Assembly (NCBI GenBank): GCA_003577275.1
Contig: QEVO01000005.1
Location: 124,001 to 188,000, forward strand
Source of the DNA: Pseudomonadota bacterium
GTDB lineage: Bacteria > Pseudomonadota > Alphaproteobacteria > Sphingomonadales > Govanellaceae
Direction of reading: 5' to 3'
DNA length: 64,000 nt
Position numbers and translations under genes: made by a program
Shown: piece by piece, positions 35,616-45,322 of the stretch
Layout: every line of letters begins with the position of its first letter
Numbering within the stretch: position 1 is the stretch's first letter
The notes under the pieces: generated by a model
The model's database searches: none
Seen by the model: the letters and a program-made list of their open reading frames with translations, nothing else
Told to the model about the DNA's origin: nothing

Positions 35616-37745
35616 CTAAGTATCCGTGACGATTGTTTTCACGGTGCCGTCGGCGAAGATGACCTTCAAATCGCCGTCCGCACCGTCCACGTATATCTGA
35701 GCCAGAGATGATGCCGCCGGCGGCGCGGTAATGCCGTCGCCAATTTTCAATATTCTGGGGTATACATTCAGTTTCGACGACGCCTCGAACACAGCGTCAT
35801 CGTTGACATACCCGATCCTAATAGGCCCAGCGTTATCGACGGATATGTCCCACGTGGCGTGATCACGCGAAATCAGGCTGTCGATGACGATATTTTCCTG
35901 CGGCGCATACGCCGCGTCATAATCGAACTGAAAGCCCTCGATCGTTCCTATAGGTGCAGTTAACACTACTTGGCCAATATGAACGTCCTTGCCGGAGGTG
36001 ATGATCATATCGCGAGTGTTCGCAGCGGTGGCCAGCGAACCCGTAACCGTGATCGATCCGATCTTAAGATCGTCCGCGCCCGTGATAGCGAAGCCGTAGC
36101 CAGTGAAAGCGTTGTCGCAATCATAGTCCTTCACCAACGCATGACCAATCCTGACGCCATCGCTATCTATAACCGCCAGGCCGTAGCTTTGATTTTTAAC
36201 GCTGGCGTCCCAAGCGTGCCAGCAAGAAATGTCTATGTTACTGGCGTTTTGGATTTTTCCGCCCGCGCCCGTAAGCGCGACCGGAACCGAAACATTGTCA
36301 ATGCCGTTTTCCAGCGTCAGCGTGATATATTTATCGCTGAACACATGCCCAACCGAGCCATTCTTGCACTTGGACGTATTTGCCAGCTGAGTTCCTAAAC
36401 GTATGCGCTGATCCTTGGTGCCGTAGGTCCACGTGCCGGGCGTGCCGCCCGAGGCGATGATGGCGTCAATTCGCCAGTCCGTGACCGACCACCACATCAC
36501 TGAATGATAGTCCGCATCATCGACCTTCAGACGATGAATGTATGGTCCGATGATTTCTGTGCCGGCAGTGCTGCCGCCCTCAGCCGCCGCGCCCACCCAA
36601 TAGGCGTCTTTCACGTAAACCTCTCCGGTCAGCGCGGCGTTATCGCCAGTAATGTAGAGCGAGCCTATACGGACGGATGTTGGAAATGAATGGCTGCTAT
36701 TATTGGCGCGATTGCCGTTGATCGTGAAATTGCCGTGCACCACAACCTTATCGCCGCTGATATGGAAAACAGCAGGCCCCGTCACGTCAGTGGAAATCAC
36801 CGTGCCGTTCGGTAGCTTGAACTCAACGCCAGCATCCATGAAGAGCGTTTTATTTGACGCAGAAATTTCGATTGGGTCATAAATGCCGGCGGACACAAAG
36901 ACCGCATCAGCGCTGAGCAGCGCCGCCTGAAGGGCAGCGGTACGCGCGGCGGGCGTTGAAACATCGCCGAACATCTCCGGCGCGATCGAGCCGCCGGGCG
37001 GCAGAATGCGGAACCACCGCCCACCCACGGCGGTGAAAACAAGGCCGTTATCCACCGTCGCCGCCGATCCGGCGATGAATTGAAAGTAGCCGCCACCCAC
37101 ACGACTGTTGGCGTGATAGCCGACGACGTAAATCACCTGCTTGTCGGCCATGCCGGTGAGCAGCTCCATGGTGGCGGTGTCGCCGACGCTGGAAATTTCA
37201 CCGATGGAAACGCCGCCCAGGAACGCCGCAATGGCCGCATCAATGTTGGCGATTAAGGCGCCGGCCGCCGGCTGGCCGGCAGCATCAAACCCCATGACGC
37301 GGGACGCGCGATCAGTTTGGCTGGGCAGATTGTTCAAGGTGGACGGCAGATCGCTCGCAGATAGTTTCAGCGTCCGCGCCAGCGTTGTTCTATGTTCCTG
37401 CACCGCCATGGTCAATTTATCAAGACCGCCTTCATGACTTTCGGCCGGGAACGGATCGTTTTCCACGTAATCCAGTTCCTGCGTCAGGGTCGTCTGCCGC
37501 TCGATCGTCACGCGATCCGTACTGGCGGGCGGCGTCGCGAACGTCACCGTGCCGCCAGCCGCCGCCCCCGCGCCGGAAACCGTGTAATCAGTATCCAGCG
37601 TCTGCGCGGTCTCCACCCCAGTGTCGGTGTCCGTCAGCGTCACCACCAGGTCGGCATTGGCGGCGAATTTGAACGTGGTGGCGAACGCCGCCGTCACCCC
37701 GTTGCCGGTATACTGCTTGCGCGCGGCTGTCGTTTCTACCGTCAT
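35616..37745 (-). CDS. Tailspike/tail fibre with beta-helix receptor-binding part
   Basis: A 709-residue protein; I chose the ATG at 37745 (MTVETTAARKQYTGNG) behind GGAGTGAG, 4 bp after the upstream stop, not an in-frame start inside that gene. Residues 1-130 form the virion-binding head shared by podovirus fibres (TLDTDYTVSG, TVTFATPPASTDRVTIERQT, LDKLTMAVQEHRTTLARTLKL). The rest has repeating short strands with Asn, Gly and Asp (FTINGNRANNSSHSF, KNGSVGHVFSDKYITLTLENG), a right-handed beta-helix as in depolymerase spikes. Its GC content is visibly lower from about 36.0 to 36.8 kb, suggesting an exchanged host-range module. Confidence 0.8.
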   Translation of the reverse strand: MTVETTAARKQYTGNGVTAAFATTFKFAANADLVVTLTDTDTGVETAQTLDTDYTVSGAGAAAGGTVTFATPPASTDRVTIERQTTLTQELDYVENDPFPAESHEGGLDKLTMAVQEHRTTLARTLKLSASDLPSTLNNLPSQTDRASRVMGFDAAGQPAAGALIANIDAAIAAFLGGVSIGEISSVGDTATMELLTGMADKQVIYVVGYHANSRVGGGYFQFIAGSAATVDNGLVFTAVGGRWFRILPPGGSIAPEMFGDVSTPAARTAALQAALLSADAVFVSAGIYDPIEISASNKTLFMDAGVEFKLPNGTVISTDVTGPAVFHISGDKVVVHGNFTINGNRANNSSHSFPTSVRIGSLYITGDNAALTGEVYVKDAYWVGAAAEGGSTAGTEIIGPYIHRLKVDDADYHSVMWWSVTDWRIDAIIASGGTPGTWTYGTKDQRIRLGTQLANTSKCKNGSVGHVFSDKYITLTLENGIDNVSVPVALTGAGGKIQNASNIDISCWHAWDASVKNQSYGLAVIDSDGVRIGHALVKDYDCDNAFTGYGFAITGADDLKIGSITVTGSLATAANTRDMIITSGKDVHIGQVVLTAPIGTIEGFQFDYDAAYAPQENIVIDSLISRDHATWDISVDNAGPIRIGYVNDDAVFEASSKLNVYPRILKIGDGITAPPAASSLAQIYVDGADGDLKVIFADGTVKTIVTDT

Positions 37746-37749
37746 CAGC

Positions 37750-40245
37750 TCACTCCACTGCGTTTCCCAAATCAGGCGCGCGATCAGGCGCGATCTCGCC
37801 CGGCCGCCACCAGTAGTCCTGTTCAAATTCGCGCCGCGCCCGCTGCTCCATGCGGCGGAAAGCATCGCGATGGCCGGGGTCGATTTCCTGCTGCAGCTGA
37901 TCAAACAGGATGCGGTTAAAAGCCAGCCGCGCGTACCAGATCGAGGAGCCGGGGGTATAGCGGCGCAGGAAATTCGCCAGCTCCCTCCCGAAGTTTGTCG
38001 GATCGTCGCCCGGCAACTGCATCACATTGCCCAGCATCAGTTTGCGTATGTCATCGCCCAGCGCCACCACCGGCCCCGCCAGCGTTTGCGCCAGCGAGCC
38101 GCCGAAGCGGTTGACGTCGGAAAAAAGAAAATCGCCGAAAATCCCGATGCCGCCGCCTTGCAGCATGGCCGCCGCCCAAAATTCGTCGCTGTCCATCGGC
38201 CGGGGATCCTTGCCGGCGGCAATCTGTTTCAGTTGCATGGCCACCGCGCCCATGACTGTGGTGGCGATCATCAAATTGGCAGCGTAGGACGCCTTACCGG
38301 CCATGGTCTTTTGCTCCAGGGCGCGGGCAACGTGCGTGTACATCAAAGTCAACCCAAAAGATTTGTACATGGCGACGGATTGCGCCACCTCACCCCAAAA
38401 TGTCCCCCGCGGCAAAGCGCCACCTAATGCCGTACGCGCCGCCAAGGTGGTTGACGGCACCGTAAATTTGGTTTCGGTGTGGACCATTTCCAGCATGCGG
38501 GTGGCAAGCTCTTCGGCAAGACCGCCGGGCAGATCGCCGCGCGCGGCGATATCCGCCGCCTGTAAAATGGCGACCCCATCGGGATCGTGCAGTGGCGTGG
38601 AGCGGATAATATCCCAGACATCGCCATCAAGCCGATACCGCGCCAGCATCCGTTGCGTCGGCGGCGGCAGCTCAGCAAATTTTTTACCGGCCATATCCCC
38701 TAAATGGCCGGAAAGCTCTAAAGCAAAATTCTGCCTTCCGGTTTCAGTCAATAGGCTAAGGCCAGAAGCGCGCAGCACGCCGTCCGATAACCGCGCCGCG
38801 ATTTCAGGCACATTCACTTCGCCGACAAAACGCTGTTGCGCGCCGCCCACTTTCGCCCACACCTCGGCGCCAGCGCCGGCGCGCACCGCCAGCTTCTGAT
38901 CGGCGGTGACCCAAGGGCGAAACAGCTTCAGATACCCGCCCAGCGTCTTTGCCACTGGCAGGCCGTTGAACTTCGCTGTCACCGCTTGGAAGCCCAGGTC
39001 CGATATGGCCGATAGCGCCGCCGACCCTAATTGATCGGCCACCAGAAAGGCGCGGGTGGCGGCGCCGGCGCGGGCCAAGCGCGCATCCACCGGCACAGTG
39101 GCGCTGCCGGAATAAACCGCCCACATATTATTGACCGCGCGGGCCGATTTACGCGCCTCGTCCATGGCTGAAGTGACGCCGCCGGCGGCGTCTTCCAGCG
39201 CCGCCTGGCGCGCCACGGTATCATTGAGCCAGCGCAGGGTAGCAGTGGGATTGGGGCCTAAAATTTCCAGCGCCGCGATGTCGCGCGCCATGCCGTGGAT
39301 ATGCCCCATCATGACGTCAAACGGGGTGCCGGCGCCAAATTCATTGTGGTAGGCCAGCCAGTCGTCGGCGGACTTGAAAATCAGGAAGCGATGGTCCAGG
39401 CGGCGGTTGGCGAGCTTACGGCCGCCCGCCTGGCCCGGTCGCAGCTTGACGAAGCCGTCGGTAACGATGGTTTCATAAACCGCCCGCAACGCCAGTTCGA
39501 GGCTTTGCGGGCTGAACGGCGCGCCGGTCGTTTCGTCAATCATGCTGGCAACGTCAAGACGCGGGAGAATTTCCGCCCGCCATACCTCAAAGCCCGCTTT
39601 TCTAACCGCCAGGGTGTCATGATTATGGGGCAGGCCCCAGTTCTTCAATTTTGCCAGCCGGCCCCCGGCGGCGTTATATCGGGTCCGCAGCCATTCGGCC
39701 GTGGCACTAAAGGCGTGGGCCAATTCCTTGGCCGAGGCATCGCCGCTAACCTCCCCCTTCAGTTCCCGCACCAGGTTGTCAAGCTTGGCCGGTTCACGCA
39801 CCCGGCCCAATAGATCGCGGCGGAAGGTCGCCAGCACCTCGACCATCTTGGAATGCGCCAACCGCACGATGGCGCCTTGGCGGGCTTCCAAATCGGAATA
39901 TTTTGCTTCCCCCCTGGGCTTCAGCCGAATGACGGATGTGCGGTCCATAAGCTTGCGGGCGCCATCCGCCATGGCCTTGGCCGAGCCGTCGCCAAACCCC
40001 TGGATGTCCTTCAGCACCCGCGCCTGCACCCGCGCCTGCAGCAGCGTTTGCCGGCGCTTCTCCAGGGTCTCCGCCTGCAGCGATTTCAGCGCCCGCTCGC
40101 TGGCCGCCAGCTCGGCCTGCACCGGATCCATGGTGCGCGCCAGGTCATCATAGATTTGATCATAGGTTTCCTGCGCCGCCCTGGCGCGCTCGGCATTGAT
40201 CTTGCCTTCCCGCAACAGCTTCGTCAGGCATGCCTTGAAGCTCAT
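37750..40245 (-). CDS. Internal virion/DNA ejection protein
   Basis: An 831-residue protein in the slot of podovirus ejection proteins, after tail tubular B and two other internal proteins. The N-terminal 100 residues are helical and coiled-coil-like (AERARAAQETYDQIYDDLARTMD). A stretch near 660-760 is rich in hydrophobic and Gly residues (NLMIATTVMGAVAMQLKQIAAGKDP, GGGIGIFGDFLFSDVNRFGG), as in proteins that enter membranes. The end (FNRILFDQLQQEIDPGHRDAFRRMEQRARREFEQDYWWRPGE) is a conserved tail of this family. Confidence 0.75.
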   Translation of the reverse strand: MSFKACLTKLLREGKINAERARAAQETYDQIYDDLARTMDPVQAELAASERALKSLQAETLEKRRQTLLQARVQARVLKDIQGFGDGSAKAMADGARKLMDRTSVIRLKPRGEAKYSDLEARQGAIVRLAHSKMVEVLATFRRDLLGRVREPAKLDNLVRELKGEVSGDASAKELAHAFSATAEWLRTRYNAAGGRLAKLKNWGLPHNHDTLAVRKAGFEVWRAEILPRLDVASMIDETTGAPFSPQSLELALRAVYETIVTDGFVKLRPGQAGGRKLANRRLDHRFLIFKSADDWLAYHNEFGAGTPFDVMMGHIHGMARDIAALEILGPNPTATLRWLNDTVARQAALEDAAGGVTSAMDEARKSARAVNNMWAVYSGSATVPVDARLARAGAATRAFLVADQLGSAALSAISDLGFQAVTAKFNGLPVAKTLGGYLKLFRPWVTADQKLAVRAGAGAEVWAKVGGAQQRFVGEVNVPEIAARLSDGVLRASGLSLLTETGRQNFALELSGHLGDMAGKKFAELPPPTQRMLARYRLDGDVWDIIRSTPLHDPDGVAILQAADIAARGDLPGGLAEELATRMLEMVHTETKFTVPSTTLAARTALGGALPRGTFWGEVAQSVAMYKSFGLTLMYTHVARALEQKTMAGKASYAANLMIATTVMGAVAMQLKQIAAGKDPRPMDSDEFWAAAMLQGGGIGIFGDFLFSDVNRFGGSLAQTLAGPVVALGDDIRKLMLGNVMQLPGDDPTNFGRELANFLRRYTPGSSIWYARLAFNRILFDQLQQEIDPGHRDAFRRMEQRARREFEQDYWWRPGEIAPDRAPDLGNAVE

Positions 40246-42881
40246 AGGCAGCCCTCCATCAGCTTTAAGGCCACCTCATCCATGTCGAGCTCATCGAGCG
40301 CATCGGCCAGCCGCACCGCCTCGCCCTCGTCCGACAGCCGGATTTCAAAATCGGCCGTCAGGCCCAGCTCATCCGCCGCCGAGTTGAAATTTTCCGTCGC
40401 CGGTGCTATATCTTGCTCCGCGCGGCCCGCCAAAACGTCTCGGACGTTGGGTGCGGGGGCCTTCGGGGCATCGACACGTGGCGGGCCGCCATCCCCCGCA
40501 GGCCGCTTATAAAACGTCACCGGCACCAGTTGCCGGCGCTTGGTCCGGATTTCCTCCACCAAATAATAGTGATCGCCGATCTGTTTCTCGAACCGCACGC
40601 CGGCGCGGCCTTGGCGCGTCTTGCCGGCATCGGCCACCCGATCGGGCGCGCTGACGATCTCCGGCAGCAAAGCCCAATCTTCCGCCGTGATCGGCAACTG
40701 GCCGCGCAACGTCTCCGATGCGCCGCCATGCTGAGCCTGAATATGGCGCACCGCATAATTGTCAAGCAGGTGGCGGTAGCCGGCGACGGAAACGCCGGTT
40801 TCGGCGGCCACGGATTTTGCCACCGCATCAGTCACCGGCCCCATATCCAGGGTCAAGCGCCGGTCCTTGGCGGCCAGGGCATCGCGGAAGAACTGGCGCA
40901 GCCGCGCGCCCAGCGTTGCGCTCGGCGTTTCTGGGGCGGCGGCCTGCGCCAGCCGCGCCCGGATGTCATGTTCTAAAAGGTCAGCTTGGGTTTTCTGGCC
41001 GGGGCCGGCCGGGTCGGAAAAGCCGTCTAGCCATTCTTGGGCGGCGGCGCTGTCACGGCCTCCACCCAATCCATCAGTCGGTTGAGCTTCGTCGCCGCCT
41101 CGCGCCGGGTCGGCGAGGCGTTGGGGTCCGCCAGCACGTCCGCCGCCAGCCGGCGGTTCGCCGGAATGTCGAACTTCGCGCGCAGGCGTTCCGCCCGGGA
41201 AGGCTTCGCTGTCGTCGAAGGGGATGTCGTCATCAAAGGTGTCCTTCGCGGTCTTGTAAAATTCTTCCGCCTGGATGGCCTCGCGTTCGAGGGCATCGTA
41301 CTCCTCATCGCTCAGCGTCTCAAGGCGGTCGCGCAGCTCAGCGTGGGTCTCGATCTTCTCCACATGGCGCTGCTCGAAATCCGACACCGCGCGCAGCCAG
41401 TTCTGATAAGCGTCCGCTTCCGCCTGGCGGTGGCCGGCGTAAACGCCCTGGCCGGCCTTGCGGCCGGCAATATCACGGGCGATGGCGGCGGCGATCTCCT
41501 CCGGCTCGGCGCGGCCCGTCTCGCTGATGCCGCCGGCAAGATCGTAACCCTGCTCGCGATACCATTCGCCCAGACTGTCCAGGCTCATGCCGCGCTCCTT
41601 GCGGAACAGCATTTTTAGACCCACGTCGGATTTCAGGTCATCCGGATGCACCGCGCCATGGCTGACCGCATCCGCCAGGTCGATGCCGCGCCGCGCCCCC
41701 TTGGGCTGGCTGGCCAGATATTTTTTCAAATCATCGATCAGTGATGGCGGCCGGCGCGTCGGCGGCGGATTGGCGGCCTTGAAGGCTTCTTCCTCCGCCG
41801 CCTGGCGCGCGGCGTTCTCGGCCGCCAGACGGTCGATGCTCTCCCGCCGCAACGGTTCGGGGTAGAGCTCCTCGGGAATATCCGGCAGATCCACCGGCCG
41901 ACCAGCTTCCAGGTCATCCACCGCCTGCGCCAGCCGCTCCCGGTGTTCGGCGTTTCCACGTGGAACATCGGCGAAGGGCGAGCTTGCATCGATATCGAGC
42001 TTGGTCTCCAGGACCGTGATGGCGGCCTTTTCCTCCACCGTCGGATTGGGCTTCTTCTTGGCCAGATCGATGAGTTTGCGCGTCGTCTCGCGGCCCGCCC
42101 GCGCCGCTTTGGGCGCGACCTCGATGCCGCCCCGGATCAGTCCCGCGCCAACCCCGGCGGCGGCGATATTCGTCGCCGCGTCAGCGGCGGTGAAATCCAA
42201 GCCCAGGCTTTCATAACTCTGCGCGATGGCGGGTTGCGATCCCGCCTCGATCGCCATGTTGACCGCCGCCTCGCGCGCCATGGTCTGCACGATCGTCCGC
42301 GCCGCGCCGGCGCCGATGGGCAGGCTTAAAATATTCACCGGGTCGGTGAATGCGCCGCCGACGCCGCCAATGAAATATCCAATCGCCCCCGCCGTGCTGG
42401 CGCGCGCGCGCACCTTGTCGGTGGCGGCCAGGCGCTCCAGGGCGGCGGCCTTCACGCCCGCGTCAAATTCGGCCTTGGAGGCCGGTGCATCGGGCAAAAA
42501 ACCAGGGTCTAAGGCGCGCCGCGCGGCGATCTCGCGCCAAATGATGTCTTCCTGTTCCGCCGGCGTCACGCCAGGGGCCGTCCAGCTGTTGCGGCTGCGG
42601 ATGCGGGAGTGACCGCCTTCAGGGAAATAACGCTCGGAATGATAGGGATTGGTCAGCCGTTCGCTCCACCGCGCCTCCTGGTTCAGCGCCGCGACGATCG
42701 GCTCGTAGGCCTCAAAGCGCCGCCGCGCCGGGGCGTTGGTGGTGTCCGCGATGCGGATCGCTTCGTAGCCGACGGAAATATTTTCCAGCAATCCGGTCGC
42801 CGGCCCGGGCGTGATCCGCGCCCCCGCTGCCCTTGCTTCGGCGATGCCGCGCTCCACGCTATCGGCAGGCCAGAAGCTCAT
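40242..42881 (-). CDS. Ejected polyvalent protein with C-terminal BECR (barnase-EndoU-ColicinE5/D-RelE) nuclease domain
   Basis: An 879-residue virion protein. Residues 1-260 are helical with a Gly/Ala-rich membrane-like segment (AIGYFIGGVGGAFTDPVNILSLPIGAGAA). A long acidic and low-complexity linker (about 330-640) follows. Residues about 700-794 look like a phage BECR nuclease: NYAVRHIQAQHGG, RGQLPITAEDWALLPEI, PDRVADAGKTRQG, HYYLVEEIRTKRRQLVPVTFYK, with His, Lys, Arg and Thr where RNase active sites sit. Domains of this kind are known on proteins injected with phage DNA. It overlaps the neighbours by 4 bp on both sides. Nuclease activity is inferred. Confidence 0.7.
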   Translation of the reverse strand: MSFWPADSVERGIAEARAAGARITPGPATGLLENISVGYEAIRIADTTNAPARRRFEAYEPIVAALNQEARWSERLTNPYHSERYFPEGGHSRIRSRNSWTAPGVTPAEQEDIIWREIAARRALDPGFLPDAPASKAEFDAGVKAAALERLAATDKVRARASTAGAIGYFIGGVGGAFTDPVNILSLPIGAGAARTIVQTMAREAAVNMAIEAGSQPAIAQSYESLGLDFTAADAATNIAAAGVGAGLIRGGIEVAPKAARAGRETTRKLIDLAKKKPNPTVEEKAAITVLETKLDIDASSPFADVPRGNAEHRERLAQAVDDLEAGRPVDLPDIPEELYPEPLRRESIDRLAAENAARQAAEEEAFKAANPPPTRRPPSLIDDLKKYLASQPKGARRGIDLADAVSHGAVHPDDLKSDVGLKMLFRKERGMSLDSLGEWYREQGYDLAGGISETGRAEPEEIAAAIARDIAGRKAGQGVYAGHRQAEADAYQNWLRAVSDFEQRHVEKIETHAELRDRLETLSDEEYDALEREAIQAEEFYKTAKDTFDDDIPFDDSEAFPGGTPAREVRHSGEPPAGGGRAGGPQRLADPARGGDEAQPTDGLGGGRDSAAAQEWLDGFSDPAGPGQKTQADLLEHDIRARLAQAAAPETPSATLGARLRQFFRDALAAKDRRLTLDMGPVTDAVAKSVAAETGVSVAGYRHLLDNYAVRHIQAQHGGASETLRGQLPITAEDWALLPEIVSAPDRVADAGKTRQGRAGVRFEKQIGDHYYLVEEIRTKRRQLVPVTFYKRPAGDGGPPRVDAPKAPAPNVRDVLAGRAEQDIAPATENFNSAADELGLTADFEIRLSDEGEAVRLADALDELDMDEVALKLMEGCL

Positions 42882-44902
42882 GGCTTGGCCCCCCGCAATT
42901 TGCGCACGTCCAGCACGTAAACTCCGCCGCCGCCATCACCCCATAAATCCAGGCCGGCGGCGTCGGTGCTGATCAGATATTTGCCGTCGCCAGCATCCCA
43001 CAGGTAGCCGGGCCGGGTGGGGTCGATCAGCACGGGATCGCCGTTCTCGTAAATAGGCGCCTTGCCGCTGGGGCCGGCGGCGGCGGCCTTTTGCGGCGTC
43101 AGGCTGTAAACCAGATCGTCGAATTCCTCCCCCGTCATGTCGGCGGGCAACAGGATCGGATGGACGTTCCGGCGCCCAAAACCGGCAAAACCGGCGCTGC
43201 CCGGCGTATGAAAGCCGCCGCGGGTCTTGCCGTCCGCGCCCACGCTCGCCCCCGCCGCGCGGTTTAAAGACTGCTTCCAAAGGTCATCGTCGAAATCATC
43301 CTTGGTCAGCCCCTGGCGCGCCGCTTCCGCCGTGTAGATCGCCGCCGCCGCCTGGACAATAGCGCCACGCGCCTGCGGCTGCAGCGCCAGGGCCTGGCCG
43401 CCAAGCCCGGCGCCATCTTTCACCACCGCCGTTCCGGCTTTCATCAATTCTTCGCCAGCAAAAATCTGCCGGGCGGAAAGCGCCTGGTCCGGCCCCAGCA
43501 TGGCCAGCCCGCCGGCGTGCGCGAATAATGGTTCTTTTGGGGCCACCTGCGCGAACACCCGCGACGCCGCGCGCGGGCCGAAGCCCGCCGAAAGGCGGCG
43601 CGCGAAGTCCATCTTGCCATCGGCGGACGCAACGGCGATTTGCCCGGCCAGCCTGGTGGCCTCCTCGTTGGTCAGGTAAACCGGCGGCGTGCGGTAATAT
43701 TCCGCCACGCCATCGCCGGTTTTGACCCGCGCGGCAAAGCTTGCCTCGTCGCTGAAATCCAGCGCCGGCGCCCGCGCCACCCCGACCTTGGCCGCCCACG
43801 ATAGCGGATCCTGCGCCAGGGCGGACGTCATGGCGCGCAGCACGCCTTCAGCCGTCTCGCGGTCGCGCAGCTGCTCCGCCGTGGCCTGGCCGGCGGCGAT
43901 GGTGCCCGACAGGTGATTGATCTGGTTTTGCAGCTCCACCGGCGGCAGCACATTGAGCCGCGCCGTCAAATCGTTGCGCCGCCCCATGGTGTCGATGGCG
44001 CGCGCCAGTTCCGGCCGGTTGATGGCGCGGGCCGCGGCCGCGGCGCGGCCGATCTCTTCCGGGTCCACCGGCAGCCCGGCGTCCAGATTGGCCTTGAAGT
44101 CCTCCAAGCGATTGCCCAGCTCGACGCGCTGTTCCGCCTGGGCGCGGCGCGCCAGGGCCGCCCGCTGCGCGATCTCCGCTTCCGCCTGGTTGGTCAGCTT
44201 AATCTTGGCTTCCGGCGTCAGGTACTGGTTCCATTCGCCCTTTTTCAACTTGTCCAAGGCGGCATCAGGATCGCGCGATATCTCGCCGATCACCGCCGAG
44301 CTGGCGAGGCCATCTTGCGTATCCGCGGCAAGTTTCGCCTTGGCGTCCGGCGGCAAGGTCAAGGCCGCCACCATGGCCATGCTTTTAGCATAAAGCGGGC
44401 CGAATTTGGCCGGGTCGTCCTGAATGGTGTTACGGTTCAAGTCGACCGTGCGGGCGAAGTTGCCAACCTGTTGGGCGGCGCGCTGGCGCGCCTCGAAGGC
44501 CTGGGCTTGTTCCACCACGTCGGCCCGCAAGGCCGCCAGGGATTTCTGGGCGTAAGCCCGCGCCTTCATGTTGCCAATGCCGCCCAGCACCTCGGCCTGA
44601 TAGGCGTCGAAGTCCTTGATGATGGCGTCGGTGTGGCCCGGCGCGCCCGGCGCGGCCGCCCCCTCGCGCTCGCGCAAGATCTTTGGCCAATGGGCATCGG
44701 CCTCGGCCACCTTAACGCTCACGTCGGTAACCGCCGCTTCTTCCTCCCGGCGGCGCTGGCGGTCTTCATAGGCGGCCACTTCATTGCCGACATCGTTGAG
44801 GGCGCCAGCGATGGCGCCGCCAAACGCGGCCGCCCCGGCTTGGGGCAGGCCCGGCCCGGCCGAGGCGACGCTTTGCTGGGTATAAATCGGGATCCGCGCC
44901 AT
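42878..44902 (-). CDS. Internal virion protein, coiled-coil rich
   Basis: A 674-residue protein opening with MARIPIYTQQSVASAGPG, a common start of podovirus internal core proteins. Long helical Ala/Glu/Arg-rich segments fill residues 30-360 (AYEDRQRRREEEAAVTD, EAEIAQRAALARRAQAEQRVELGNRLEDFKA). The C-terminal 150 residues are globular (GFGRRNVHPILLPADMTGEEFDDLVYSLTP, GAGLDLWGDGGGGVYVLDV-like end). Likely part of the ejected inner core. Function by position. Confidence 0.7.
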   Translation of the reverse strand: MARIPIYTQQSVASAGPGLPQAGAAAFGGAIAGALNDVGNEVAAYEDRQRRREEEAAVTDVSVKVAEADAHWPKILREREGAAAPGAPGHTDAIIKDFDAYQAEVLGGIGNMKARAYAQKSLAALRADVVEQAQAFEARQRAAQQVGNFARTVDLNRNTIQDDPAKFGPLYAKSMAMVAALTLPPDAKAKLAADTQDGLASSAVIGEISRDPDAALDKLKKGEWNQYLTPEAKIKLTNQAEAEIAQRAALARRAQAEQRVELGNRLEDFKANLDAGLPVDPEEIGRAAAAARAINRPELARAIDTMGRRNDLTARLNVLPPVELQNQINHLSGTIAAGQATAEQLRDRETAEGVLRAMTSALAQDPLSWAAKVGVARAPALDFSDEASFAARVKTGDGVAEYYRTPPVYLTNEEATRLAGQIAVASADGKMDFARRLSAGFGPRAASRVFAQVAPKEPLFAHAGGLAMLGPDQALSARQIFAGEELMKAGTAVVKDGAGLGGQALALQPQARGAIVQAAAAIYTAEAARQGLTKDDFDDDLWKQSLNRAAGASVGADGKTRGGFHTPGSAGFAGFGRRNVHPILLPADMTGEEFDDLVYSLTPQKAAAAGPSGKAPIYENGDPVLIDPTRPGYLWDAGDGKYLISTDAAGLDLWGDGGGGVYVLDVRKLRGAKP

Positions 44903-45322
44903 TCAAGCACCGTTTTTCGTTTTTTCAAATGCGCCGGCCAGTTGCGCGGCGGCCGAAATATAGCCCCCCGTGCGCGCCGATTTCGCGCCCATGCGCTGCA
45001 GCTTCGCCGCCGCTTTGTGGGAGCGGTAGGCTTGCTGGCCTTCATAGCGCGCGGTCAGCGCATCGAGCTCGGCTTCCGTCGCGCTGTCCATCAGGATATC
45101 CAAGGGCGAGCCGCTATCGAGCACCGCGCCATTGGCCGCCAGCGCCGTCAGTTGCTCCCCTTGCGTGCGGCGGAAATTACGCCGCAACGCGCCTTCCTTC
45201 GCCCCAGCGGCCAAGACCGATTGCGCCGCCGCATCTTCTTCCGCCGCGGCGTTATACATGCCCGATTTATAGGCCGCGTTGCCGGCCTGAATGCTGCCCA
45301 CCGCCTTAAGCGCGCCGCTCAT
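44903..45322 (-). CDS. Small internal virion protein
   Basis: A 139-residue Ala-rich helical protein (KAVGSIQAGNAAYKSGMYNAAAEEDAAAQSVLAAGAKEGALRRNFRRTQGEQLTALAANGAVLDSG). This pattern, with RRxQGxQxAxxAASGV-like core, is common in podovirus and T7-like internal protein B equivalents. Abuts the larger internal protein with no gap and overlaps the Gp13-like gene by 4 bp. Confidence 0.65.
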   Translation of the reverse strand: MSGALKAVGSIQAGNAAYKSGMYNAAAEEDAAAQSVLAAGAKEGALRRNFRRTQGEQLTALAANGAVLDSGSPLDILMDSATEAELDALTARYEGQQAYRSHKAAAKLQRMGAKSARTGGYISAAAQLAGAFEKTKNGA

